Shown: piece by piece, positions 8,786 through 17,931 of the stretch
Layout of the letters: every line of letters begins with the position of its first letter
Numbering within the stretch: the stretch's first letter is position 1
Assembly (NCBI GenBank): GCA_027578815.1
Contig: JANBTH010000219.1
Span: forward strand, 1-25,541
Direction of reading: 5' to 3'
DNA: 25,541 nt
Origin: Coemansia sp. RSA 1804
Lineage: Eukaryota > Kickxellomycota > Kickxellomycetes > Kickxellales > Kickxellaceae
Translations under genes and position numbers: made by a program
The notes under the pieces: model-generated
Databases searched by the model: none
Told to the model about the DNA's origin: nothing
Seen by the model: only the letters and a program-made list of their open reading frames with translations

Positions 8786-9233
8786 CAACATCTGGGATGT
8801 TTTCCTTTATTATCTTCACATTCACAGCTGAGCTGCTTTGCTCTATAAGACATAAAGTGTCTATTCCGTACAAATTCATTGCTTTCACATTTCACTGTTC
8901 TTTTTTCTTTACCTTTAACACAAATGTACGCTTTAATTGGGCATTCAATACAGTAAAGTATGCTATTTGCTATAAGAAATCTTTAAAAATATACAAGACG
9001 TAACGCCGCTTTTATACTTTAAGCACTCATTGTCGCGAATAGCTTATAAAATTCTTGAAATCGTTTTGAGAGCCGGTAAATACCAGACGCTAATCTCAAG
9101 TCCTTATTCATTGCTCTGAGAAACCCATTTTTATATCGATACATTATTTTCAAGCATTAGCAAACATATTGGAATGGCACTGCCCGACATCTCTGTGAGA
9201 GGAAATAGATTTATTTAAAAAGCGCTAACTAAT
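8786..9233. other. Convergent 3' intergenic region
   Basis: This AT-rich gap separates the plus-strand R3H gene from the minus-strand zinc-finger gene. Apart from the minus-strand poly(A) signal at 9210-9215 I see nothing in it, and no AATAAA for the R3H gene. Confidence 0.6.
9210..9215 (-). terminator. AATAAA poly(A) signal, C2H2 gene
   Basis: TTTATT on the plus strand reads AATAAA on the minus strand, 19 nt past the stop of the zinc-finger gene. Confidence 0.5.
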
Positions 9234-10337
9234 CTACTGACTGACATTTCCAAAGAAATTTAGAGGGGCCCCATATGCCTGACCCACCGGTGCCGCCGAC
9301 GATGGCTGCAGCATCGGATTTGGCATGGCGTTGACCATATGGCCAGGAGAAAAGGGCGGCGGTACGGCCATTCCATGGGCACCGATTAGCGCCGGGTTGC
9401 CAGGTGCCGATGGACAAGGGATCATTGGCACTTGATTAAATCCAAAGTGCGGCTGGGGGGGATGCAGGTTCGGCGGAGATGCTGGCATGCGGAACAGCGG
9501 CTGAGCATAGGGGTGGTAGCCGGGCATGTAGTAGTGTTTGTAGTAGGGCTTGCGGCGACTGCGTGGCATTGGGTCCTCGTGGAGCTTTGAGTGCCGACGT
9601 AGATTGCTGAGCACTGAGAACCTCTTTTTGCATCCTGGGAACGTGCACTGGTGCGGCTTCTCTCCCGTGTGCGTGTACATGTGCGTTGTCAATGACGAGG
9701 GGCGTGTGAAACACTTGAGGCATCTCTCACACTGGTACCGCGTGCGCTTAGCTCCGGCATCCTGTTCGGATGCTGTGGTGGCGGGGGTAGACGTCGACGG
9801 TTCTTGCGAGGACGATTCGTCGTTGTTTTCTTCAGATATTGCAGACAATGGCAATGTTTCTGTCTGCAATACTGGAAGAGAGGAAGCATTTATCTGTTGA
9901 AGAGAGCTTGTTTCGTTAGGGATCTGTTCTGCGCAAGGCATCCATGACTCCGCGAGTGGTTGATCTGTACACAGCGGAAAGCGATTGAAAATTCCGCCAA
10001 GCAATGAAAGTTGCAAGTAGTCGAGATGGACCAGTTCGTTGGGAACGGTCATGTTAATCATTGGCTCCGACATGGGAGGCGTGGTCTGCAATGAAGACGA
10101 TCCGAGTGGCGACAGTGCGTTGAATAATGAACCGGATGTTGCCAACTGATTGCAAATGTTGTTATTATTACCGCCAAGCACCGGCATTGAAGCACGACGG
10201 TACGCGTTATGCATACTCATTGCAATATCTGCGTTTATCGTCTGTTCAGAACTACACAGAGCAATGTTCTCGCTGTTACCAATGTTGCTATTTTGTTGGT
10301 TGTTCATTGTGGCGTAGTCTATCAAGTAAAGTAACAT
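9234..10337 (-). CDS. C2H2 zinc-finger transcription factor, two fingers
   Basis: The product is 367 residues from the ATG at 10337. A second in-frame ATG at 10307 starts a typical Asn/Gln-rich stretch and may be the real start. Residues 201-253 hold two C2H2 fingers: C203-x2-C206-x12-H219-x3-H223, a TGEKP linker, and C231-x4-C236-x12-H249-x3-H253. The N-terminal 200 residues are Ser/Asn/Thr-rich with an acidic patch (EENNDESSSQE), consistent with an activation region. The C terminus is rich in Pro, Tyr and Met. Such proteins bind DNA in the nucleus; the target genes are unknown. The basic patch RSRRKPYYKHYY after finger 2 may aid import. Codons are more AT-rich than in the flanking housekeeping genes. 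The region upstream of it is a 5.5-kb gene-poor stretch, so its control may be elaborate (inference). Confidence 0.88.
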   Translation of the reverse strand: MLLYLIDYATMNNQQNSNIGNSENIALCSSEQTINADIAMSMHNAYRRASMPVLGGNNNNICNQLATSGSLFNALSPLGSSSLQTTPPMSEPMINMTVPNELVHLDYLQLSLLGGIFNRFPLCTDQPLAESWMPCAEQIPNETSSLQQINASSLPVLQTETLPLSAISEENNDESSSQEPSTSTPATTASEQDAGAKRTRYQCERCLKCFTRPSSLTTHMYTHTGEKPHQCTFPGCKKRFSVLSNLRRHSKLHEDPMPRSRRKPYYKHYYMPGYHPYAQPLFRMPASPPNLHPPQPHFGFNQVPMIPCPSAPGNPALIGAHGMAVPPPFSPGHMVNAMPNPMLQPSSAAPVGQAYGAPLNFFGNVSQ

Positions 10338-11270
10338 TTAAAAGCAGAAGGTAATTCAATAGATGGTTGGTTAGCAATACGTGATGTTTTATGATTAGTC
10401 TAGAATAGAAACAACAAGGCACTAGTGCGCAACTGCCTTCTATAAGAGGGTTTATTAGTTTATGAGCATATTGTTTTTTGCAATAGAAAAGGGTGCTGCC
10501 ATGACCTATTTTTTAGGCGGATACACTCAAGCCATACAAAAGACAACGGCAGAAACCAGCTCAATGTCCACATGATTTTGTAAAGACAACCAAAGTTTTT
10601 ATGGCTGCTCAGCAAAATAGTTCCACTATTAATAAGATGAAAAACATGGAGACGAATCTGACAAATCCAACAGGAAAACAATTAGAAGAAAACAAGACCA
10701 ACGCTATGGAAATTAAGGAACCCTACCTTGTTTTTTATAGCAGCCTCTACTCGTGCGCACGGATAATGTTGCTACTGCTTCAACTGTGTCCAGCACAATT
10801 GTATAATCTTTTTATAGACCGCTACAGCCACTCTTATGGCCAGATAGTTCTACAGAGAAAAATCGTATGAAGTGAGTAGACACGGTTTTGTATCTTGCTG
10901 TTAGTTTGTGTCTGGAGAGCATTTTAATAGCAACACACACAAATGTGAAGATAGGAAATTGTGTTTTGATTTGCAATACCCGGTACAATGACTATCAACA
11001 GCCAATTCAGTGCTAGTCCAGATAATAGCATAGATGCCGCCAATGTTGGAAGCAAGCATATTCAGCTGAAAATATAACACGGCGCCCAACAAATAAAGAC
11101 TGGAAAAAGAAACGCCAATGTGATCATATTTGTATGTACGGTAGCCACATTCCCGTGGCGCCAAGAAAAATGTTTGGCGTAGACCTGCGAGCCAAGAAAC
11201 AAGGGGAGGAAGACAATTATTTTCTGTAACGGCTGTTACAACTGACAACTGCGCCAGAAAAGCTATCACC

Positions 11271-11308
11271 ATACTGATTTATACATTGTACTTTGTATAA
11301 ATCAGTAT
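11271..11308. repeat. Perfect 15-bp inverted repeat with 8-nt loop
   Basis: Arms ATACTGATTTATACA (11271-11285) and its exact reverse complement (11294-11308) flank TTGTACTT. Each arm contains TATAAAT read on opposite strands. It may form a hairpin or cruciform. Confidence 0.9.
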
Positions 11309-14300
11309 TGAGGTAGAAGCCATCCAGAAGATATTTTCTAAGCGAACAGCTAATACGCACTCACACAAGAAAATGACAAACAAGCGAATAAAAAGACAGC
11401 AAAAGCCAAAACATAATAAGGGAATTTGTGTATCTATTTAAAGAAACATTGGGCATTATAGAAAATACGGAATTAGGCTTTAGAACAATTCAGCCCCATG
11501 CGGTAAAAATAGAAGCATTATAGAACTTACATTTTCTGTTTCTTAAGAAACAACCGTACAATGCCGAAAATTGGTATAGTATATTCACAAATGCCGGAGT
11601 GCTAGGTGTGTGCAAAGAGTTTGAGATTGTATCCTACACATGGTTCTTGATGAAAAACAGCGGGATACATAGCAGTTTAAGAGATTGATTTAATGAGATG
11701 ATTAGTTCAAATCTTGGCTACGTGTATTGTTTGCTTGTTTTCAAGGCTGGGTAAAGAATAAAAGAAATTAAACAACAAATTACCAGCCAATATGATTGCA
11801 AGTTTCTAGGTGTTTTGCAAGAAATGTTGAAAGGGAGTCTGACGTACTTTCCAAATAGCCAGAAAAAGATGTACCAGCACCTTTTGTTCTTTGGACAGAG
11901 CAAACAGTTTGATGGATAGCGTTACAGATAGGTTGTTGCGTTAATAGTATGATGGTATAGAAAATAAAGAATAAGCGCGGGGAGCTGTGCTGTAGGGTTG
12001 TATGAGGAGACAGATGAATAGAGCGTGCTTTTATAGCAGCAATGGAAAACGAGCATGGCTGGAGTTGGGCTGTATTGGTAAAACCATACTACACACTTTG
12101 GCAGTGTGAAGGGACTGGAAAGAAAAGATGGCGCAGCTGGATTTTAAGAGAGCCTGTTTGCAACAACAGCGTTGGATTGAGTATGGAACAAACAAAGTGA
12201 GCGAGGATAAGGTGTGCTGGGTTGATTCAGAGCTGTTCTTAACGTGAACAGGACAGAAAAAACATGCAATAAAGTGAAACACGCGAGGCTGAGGCTGGTA
12301 GCTGAATGCAATATATGCGTGGCACTAACCCAGGTTTAAAGTGACCAGATTACAAGAAGGTAGAACATTAGATAGTTCTGCAACAATTGCCAAAAGTACA
12401 GGTGCCGGTGGGCTTGTTGGGAACACACTGACGTACAAACAAAGTCTGTTACTGGATAAGCCGGAAATGTGATTTAAAGTGTATTTGGACAAATGAGTTG
12501 AACAAGTCAGAACAACGAAACAAATGGCAGCCTTACTTTTTATATGTCTTGCTTGAAGCCTCTGGCGCAGAATGCAATGGAAGGTCGATATAGCGTTATG
12601 TGATTTGGCAGTGAAGTGGGCAAGAGCGCGTAACGCTATTGTTGGTTTGTAAAGAACGATCGAACAATTCAATTTTTGGAGAAAAGAAAAAAGGTCGTGC
12701 CTTGGTATTCGATAACGCTTTAGGTACCGAGTGTTGAGAAAAAGCTAACAGGTCATGCAATAAGCAGGCATCAGATGAGGCAGAAGGAATGAAGCCGAAG
12801 ATCAGAATATAGAATGGCAAAGAGTCTTTGGAAGCGAAAAAGAAGAGCATCAGCCAGCACTAGCGGTTACCACCGCCTTTTATACAGAATCAGCCTGCGG
12901 AATTACAAACTCTATTTTGCTCTTTTTACGCGGGTGCGGAAGGCCCAATAAACAAATGAGATCTCAGGGCAGGTAGCGCTGCTTTCTTGTACACCAAACC
13001 TCAGGAAATATGAGGCACAGAGCAGTACAGTCAAGAACCCAGCTCCGGAATGCTGCAGAACAAGAGGCGCTGTTTACTGTGCCTGGAAATGTAAGCAGGA
13101 TGCGGCCGCATGGCTTTTCTCTGGGCTTTGGCACCAGCAGCTTAGCTGCCCAGCCTTTCTCGCGTGTCTTTTCTTTCTCCATTGGCCATCCTGGCACAGC
13201 CAAAAGGGGGAAATACTTTGGACGCCTTTGTTGTTCTTCTCGGGCTGGAGGCCCTGGGTTGACAATAATCATACATGTATGTATGTTTACTGCATGTGTG
13301 TGTCCAGGAAATTTGCATCTGCCAGACAATTGTCCACGCAAATAAGCCCTGATTTGGCGGGTTTGCTTTTTCTACACAACGGCATGCACTTAGCCGACAC
13401 TCGAACATTCACAAACACGATTCGCTTTGAACAACATGGTATTTGTGCTTTGGGTCCAAGCTGATGCCTTGCTACACGTATTATCAAAGTACCTGCTCTG
13501 AAGGCTGTTTTTATTTCTGTCATTGTTATCTCCGTTGTTGCTTTTCCTTTTTCAATTGTCACTCTTGTTATTGGCACTTTTTGCGGGACTTTTCTCTGCT
13601 TTCCTTGCTGCCTGCTTATATTTCACCCCCATTGTTCCCGATGTTGCCCATTCAATTATTAGATACGCTTTTCTTCCCACTTTGCCCGGCTTCTGTGGCG
13701 GCTTTATAAAACGGAATAAGGGTTCTGAAACATACATGCTGCGCCATCTTTTTTTCCTGGCTGTTGCTACCTTCTGCTTCTCCCCACCCCTGATTTAGCT
13801 GTCTTACTAGACGCCACCAGAGTGTGTTGTTTGCGGGTTTTCTGGCTGGACTAGAGAAAAATTTTATTCTGCAATAGCACAGTCTAAATACACAAGTCAT
13901 TATATGTATCCCGACGATGCAATAAGACCCTTATTCCACCCTGTTCAATGGATGTAACGGCAACATTCCACTTTGCACAAGCAACACTTTTGACTAAAAC
14001 ACATGTCTGGAACTTCAATTAATGCGCGTAGTTGTTTTGTTCATTGTTTTTCCCCAACACCAACAATTACAGCAGCAAAACCCCTGTAACGTCTCTAGTA
14101 CTCAAACACGAGAAAAGTAAAGCGACAAGAGCCAGGTTTCCGCATAAATACGTTTTTACAACTCGCAGTGGATATTATACGTTGGCTTGATTTTGTCTTG
14201 TTCAAAAGAAAATTTTTAATTGCGCTCCGGGCCATTACTAGCGTATATGCTGATTCGGCAAGAGTAGTTGCTTTAAAATGCAATAGTGGGTCTACAAGAA

Positions 14301-14813
14301 GCTAAAACATAGAGCTAAAGCCTAGCATTAACAGGACAAGTGCAGTAGCATTCTCTTTGCGCATACGTGTTTGTTGCTAAAGTTGTACGTCTTCTTGTCT
14401 TTCCTTTGAAAGGCATGATTTAAGAAAAAGAAACATGGCACAACTGGCTCTTTTGCCGACTGTCTGTCTGTTGTTTTCTATTTTAATCCATGTATTGTGT
14501 GGTCTAGGTTTGCAGCATTTGTTTAAATGACTTGAAACATTGAAGCACATAAAACCAAGCTTATGTAAAAAGCCTCTTTTGCTTAGCACTACGTCCAATA
14601 ATTGCAATGACCTATCTGTTGGCCTCAGTTAGCATATTTTTTGACTTGTTTGAATGCTATTACCATTATTTGCAAAATAATAATAATGCACATTCTTGTC
14701 CACATTTTTCACTCTAGCTGAACGAAAGGTGTCAACAACAAGCAATGTGCGGCCTACCAGACGCGAAAGTGACTATGCATCGGCATAACCCCACTCCAAA
14801 TCGCATATGATTG

Positions 14814-14843
14814 CCGGAAACGGGTTCAGGATACCGAAAACGG
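14814..14843. repeat. Spaced direct repeat CCGRAAACGG
   Basis: CCGGAAACGG at 14814 and CCGAAAACGG at 14834 differ by one base and start exactly 20 nt apart, about two DNA turns. This could be a pair of factor sites. Confidence 0.5.
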
Positions 14844-15870
14844 ATTATGTAAATACAGGCGCAGTGTGCTTTTCGCTTTATGTTTTCAGATTTTTATTCT
14901 TATCTGCTATGTCTATGCACATGCGGAAAGGTAATATATGTATGTGCATGCCACAGTAATAGCCGCGTGTTGTCCCTTCCACTCGCATGCATGGAAAACT
15001 TTGCTCAAGAAACTTTGACCAGAGAAACAACATATAAGCATTGGTTGTCGGTATATGTATATTTTTGTTGCTCTTGTTAGCGCAAACAACACGAAACTAA
15101 AAAACAAACACCAATGTCTGCATCATTTATCAGACACCCAGTCACTGGTGAAGCCATATATTTTAGATGCTTTATTTACTGATGACACCTACCAGAATTC
15201 TGGCATGCATGTACAACATAGAACCTGTCTGGCTTTATACAGGCATTTTGTGCATGCACTGTGAACATGATAGAATGTGCCAGCTGGTTTGCTCTAATGT
15301 GGGTTTTGAGCCTTCACTGTCAGAACGAAAGCAAAAGTACTGCAGTAATGATATTTTTAGGACACATCGTTCAAGGTGCCATCATCTCCTTTTCCCGCCT
15401 TTCTTGTGCACTACTAGCCAAATGCATTGACGGCTAACCTATTGCTGCTAAGAAAAAGAAGTTCCAAGTAACATTCATTACCAATTTCACAAGCATATAA
15501 CCTCTTCACCAATGAGGCTTTTTTAAATAGCCATCATCCAGTTTCATAAACATACATTGTCCATGAAAACGGCTCCCCTTTCTGACAGATTCAATTATTT
15601 GCAAGGTACATGAATGTAAAGGTGGAAAGCTGGTGTATGTTCGGCAACTGGCATACATTATCAGCCATATGTGAAAAAAGTGTCAACGGGTTATGTTTTA
15701 AAAGTTGGCTTGTCACCACCATGTGGTAATATTCCATTGGGTTTATTATTGTTCTCTTCTGCAGTACAAAATGCTTTTTTCTACCAATATAGCTAAATGA
15801 ATAATATTTTAAAAATAAAGAACAATTGAATCAAAAAGGATGACTGTGAGTAATGTTTGCTTTCATTACA

Positions 15871-15876
15871 TTTATT
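15871..15876 (-). terminator. AATAAA poly(A) signal, RTF2
   Basis: The motif lies 33 nt beyond the RTF2 stop on the minus strand. Confidence 0.55.
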
Positions 15877-15908
15877 TACATAATCCAAAACAAAAGTGGG
15901 GCTTTAGG

Positions 15909-16652
15909 TTATGCCGCTGTCCGCTGAGCTTTGGTATGCTTTTCTTCGACATTGGAGGCTGAATGGCTCAAGGCCAATTCGACTGGTTCAGAGCCGGTGT
16001 CTTCTCTTTTGCGCTTCTGTTTGGGCTTGTGTTTGCTTTTATCGTCCTTTTTGTGTTTTCTTTTCGTCTTCTCCGCCTGTTTCCGAGCATCCATCTCTTT
16101 CTTAAGCAAGCTCAGTACCTCAGGATCCTGCGAGTTAATTGGAACCACATCATTTGATTTAAATGGTTCACTGCAAACTACACAGAGTCCGCTAGAAATC
16201 TCCTTTCTTGCCTGGGCAGAAAACACACAACCACACGACCGCAGGAATTCAAAAGGAGCATTGCCATTCATTTCCTTACCTGTAACGGGGCATACAAATG
16301 GCGCAACAGGTTGCTGGTCAAAGGAAAGAATCACCGTGCTCTTCTTACTCTTTTCGTATGCCGGATTATCCTTTGCTGTCAGCGTTTTAATGTCCTTTAA
16401 GCTCCTAATATGCTGACATACCTGGGCACCGTCCCCAAAAGTGTTTTTCCCAAGCAAATACTCGAGAACGGCCTCGCGGTTGTACAGACGGCCCAGTCCG
16501 TCTCCCACAATCGGAGCTTCAAGAGGCCGCTTGGATAGCGCACAGTTGTAGTACATTGCTATGAGTTGGTTTTTGCGATCGGCTTTTTCGTTCTTTGGTT
16601 TCTCGCGGACCATTTCGCTCCTGCGAGGAATACTTCCACCGTCATTTCCCAT
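15909..16652 (-). CDS. RTF2: Replication termination factor 2 (Rtf2)
   Basis: The 247-residue product starts with MGNDGGSIPRRSEMV, the hallmark N terminus of Rtf2, so the ATG at 16652 is chosen; the frame is open for five codons upstream, with only a TTG. A first RING/U-box-like half (YNCALSKRPLEAPIV, about 35-49, through AVLEYLLG) is followed by a C2HC2-type finger region with CPVTGKEMNG (121-130), CGCVF (140-144) and CVVC (157-160). The tail from about 190 is Lys-rich and then acidic, probably nuclear localising. Known: in fission yeast Rtf2 stabilises forks paused at the RTS1 barrier and affects splicing; in human cells it is removed from stalled forks by the proteasome. It acts in the nucleus. 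The length matches the family. Codons are AT-rich compared with GUA1 or ARP6. Confidence 0.95.
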   Translation of the reverse strand: MGNDGGSIPRRSEMVREKPKNEKADRKNQLIAMYYNCALSKRPLEAPIVGDGLGRLYNREAVLEYLLGKNTFGDGAQVCQHIRSLKDIKTLTAKDNPAYEKSKKSTVILSFDQQPVAPFVCPVTGKEMNGNAPFEFLRSCGCVFSAQARKEISSGLCVVCSEPFKSNDVVPINSQDPEVLSLLKKEMDARKQAEKTKRKHKKDDKSKHKPKQKRKREDTGSEPVELALSHSASNVEEKHTKAQRTAA

Positions 16653-16890
16653 TCTTTGATATTTCAAATTATGCTAGTAGTAGTTACGTTGTGTCTGATT
16701 TACAAGTTAGAAGCTAGAGAAAAAGTACACAATGCTAAAACATGTCATGACTAATTAAACAACAGGACATTTTTAATATACTTTGCAAAATATATAATAG
16801 AGCTTATGGCCTATTTTCACGTGCAAAAGGTTTTATTATTTAAATCCTTTCTATTCTCTCTTGTTACGCAAGCTCTGAAAACAACAAAAT

Positions 16891-17538
16891 CTAGCATATT
16901 GTAGAAGGCCCTAAATCAATGGCTTTCTTAACCTTTGAACTATCCGCCGAACTAAAATTTGTGAGAGGAAATTTTTCTGGCAAGAAACTATTCTCCACAT
17001 GTGATGTGCTCCACATTTTAACATCCTGTAAAGTATTTATTCGCAAGAGCAAATGGTTGAGGAGCGCAATAATGTAATATGGATTATTTGGCTCAATAAG
17101 CATCGAAAGTCGTTCAAGCTTAGTGTCGAGCATCTCAATCTCTCCTTGTGCCTCCTCTCCCAGTCCTGATTAAATGATTGACAGGCATTCGTCCCTAAAA
17201 CGTACCTCAAAGAAGGAAAGATTTCGAAGGTTGTAAAGATTCGGAATAAAATTCAGTATATCTTTAACTTCAATTTTGCAAAGTTGTAGATCAGTCAAGT
17301 TCGCCCATGATATTGTTTGCTGAATGCTATCCAATGTATTGAAATTGGCATTACAAGTGTTCCCAATCTTGGTATACCCAAAATAGTGGTCTGCTACTTT
17401 GTAGAGGTCGTCAGTGGGAGCCATTTCCCCGATTACTGAAACATTTAATTTCTTAATTTCTAGAAATCGCAATTTGCTAACAGAAATAATTGAATTGTTA
17501 CCTTCTGATTCCAGTTTGAACCAGGCGGAGCCAGTCAA
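16891..17538 (-). pseudogene. Truncated F-box/LRR-like paralogue with an in-frame stop
   Basis: On the minus strand, one frame runs from about 17538 to 16891 with a single TAA at 17170-17172. It aligns along its length with the last third of the intact gene at 17932-19566: YFGYTKIG (both), NLYNLRNLSFFEVRFRDECLSII versus FYNLRKLILYRIHLSDECFSII, then after the stop LLNHLLLRI and ENSFLPEKF versus FLNHFLLRI and ENSFLPTKF. The stop falls where the intact copy has Arg (CGT) right after SII. The 5' two thirds are absent: upstream, a TAG closes the frame near 17568 and homology is lost. No ATG begins it. This is a decayed tandem duplicate, though a short readthrough product cannot be ruled out. The paralogue relation is seen directly. 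Confidence 0.85.
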
Positions 17539-17931
17539 CCAGACAGATTGGCCACTACCCTATCTTCTTTACAACGAGTTGCTTTACAGTCTCTCCAAAA
17601 ACAAATATTAAACGCAGGCGGTCCAAACTGCCATCACTGCATTTTTATAAACTTTTTGTTTATTAGTATAATTTCAATTGACAACAGTTGGGGCTCTAGA
17701 TATAGACCCAATACACCCGATTGATAATAAATCAACATTGTTTAAAAAACAAAACGGATTTCGCCTGCAGCACGGTTTTGTTATCACGCTATTTATTTAA
17801 CACGGAGGCTCACCCGCTTCCCCATTTTACCTGAAACAAGTAAGAAAGGTTGATAACACAGAACATGATATAAAATAGAGTTTACTTGCTTTATACAACA
17901 AGCTAGAAGCTAAATTATAATATATTTAATA
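17539..17931. other. Intergenic region between the paralogues
   Basis: AT-rich sequence with no gene. It would be the place for the lost 5' two thirds of the duplicate, but I find no matching residues of the intact gene's N terminus. It contains the intact gene's probable poly(A) signal. Confidence 0.5.
17792..17797 (-). terminator. AATAAA poly(A) signal, F-box-like gene
   Basis: Minus-strand AATAAA about 135 nt past the stop of the intact F-box-like gene. Possible, not certain. Confidence 0.35.

Larger units (their letters stand above)
10338..15908. other. Gene-poor AT-rich region of about 5.5 kb
   Basis: No frame here has both a good start and a recognisable domain. The longest frames with an ATG are a hydrophobic 123-codon frame on the minus strand (10901-11272), and a 111-codon frame on the plus strand (13010-13345) in a more GC-rich patch of about 400 bp. 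TATA-like elements occur on the minus strand (near 10735, 10812, 12031, 12538 and 12877) and on the plus strand (near 13705). I see no tRNA, rRNA, transposase or reverse transcriptase remnant. Likely contents are the extended regulatory region of the zinc-finger gene, unannotated non-coding transcripts, or decayed sequence. Confidence 0.55.

Noticed and set aside
11700..11725. B-box-like AGTTCAAATCT suggesting a tRNA
   Set aside because: The arms do not pair, and no A box or acceptor stem fits at the right distances.
12964..13345. Overlapping open frames on both strands in a GC-richer patch
   Set aside because: The minus-strand frame starts with TTG; the plus-strand 111-codon frame has an ATG but no domain or codon pattern that supports it. 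Both strands being open suggests chance.
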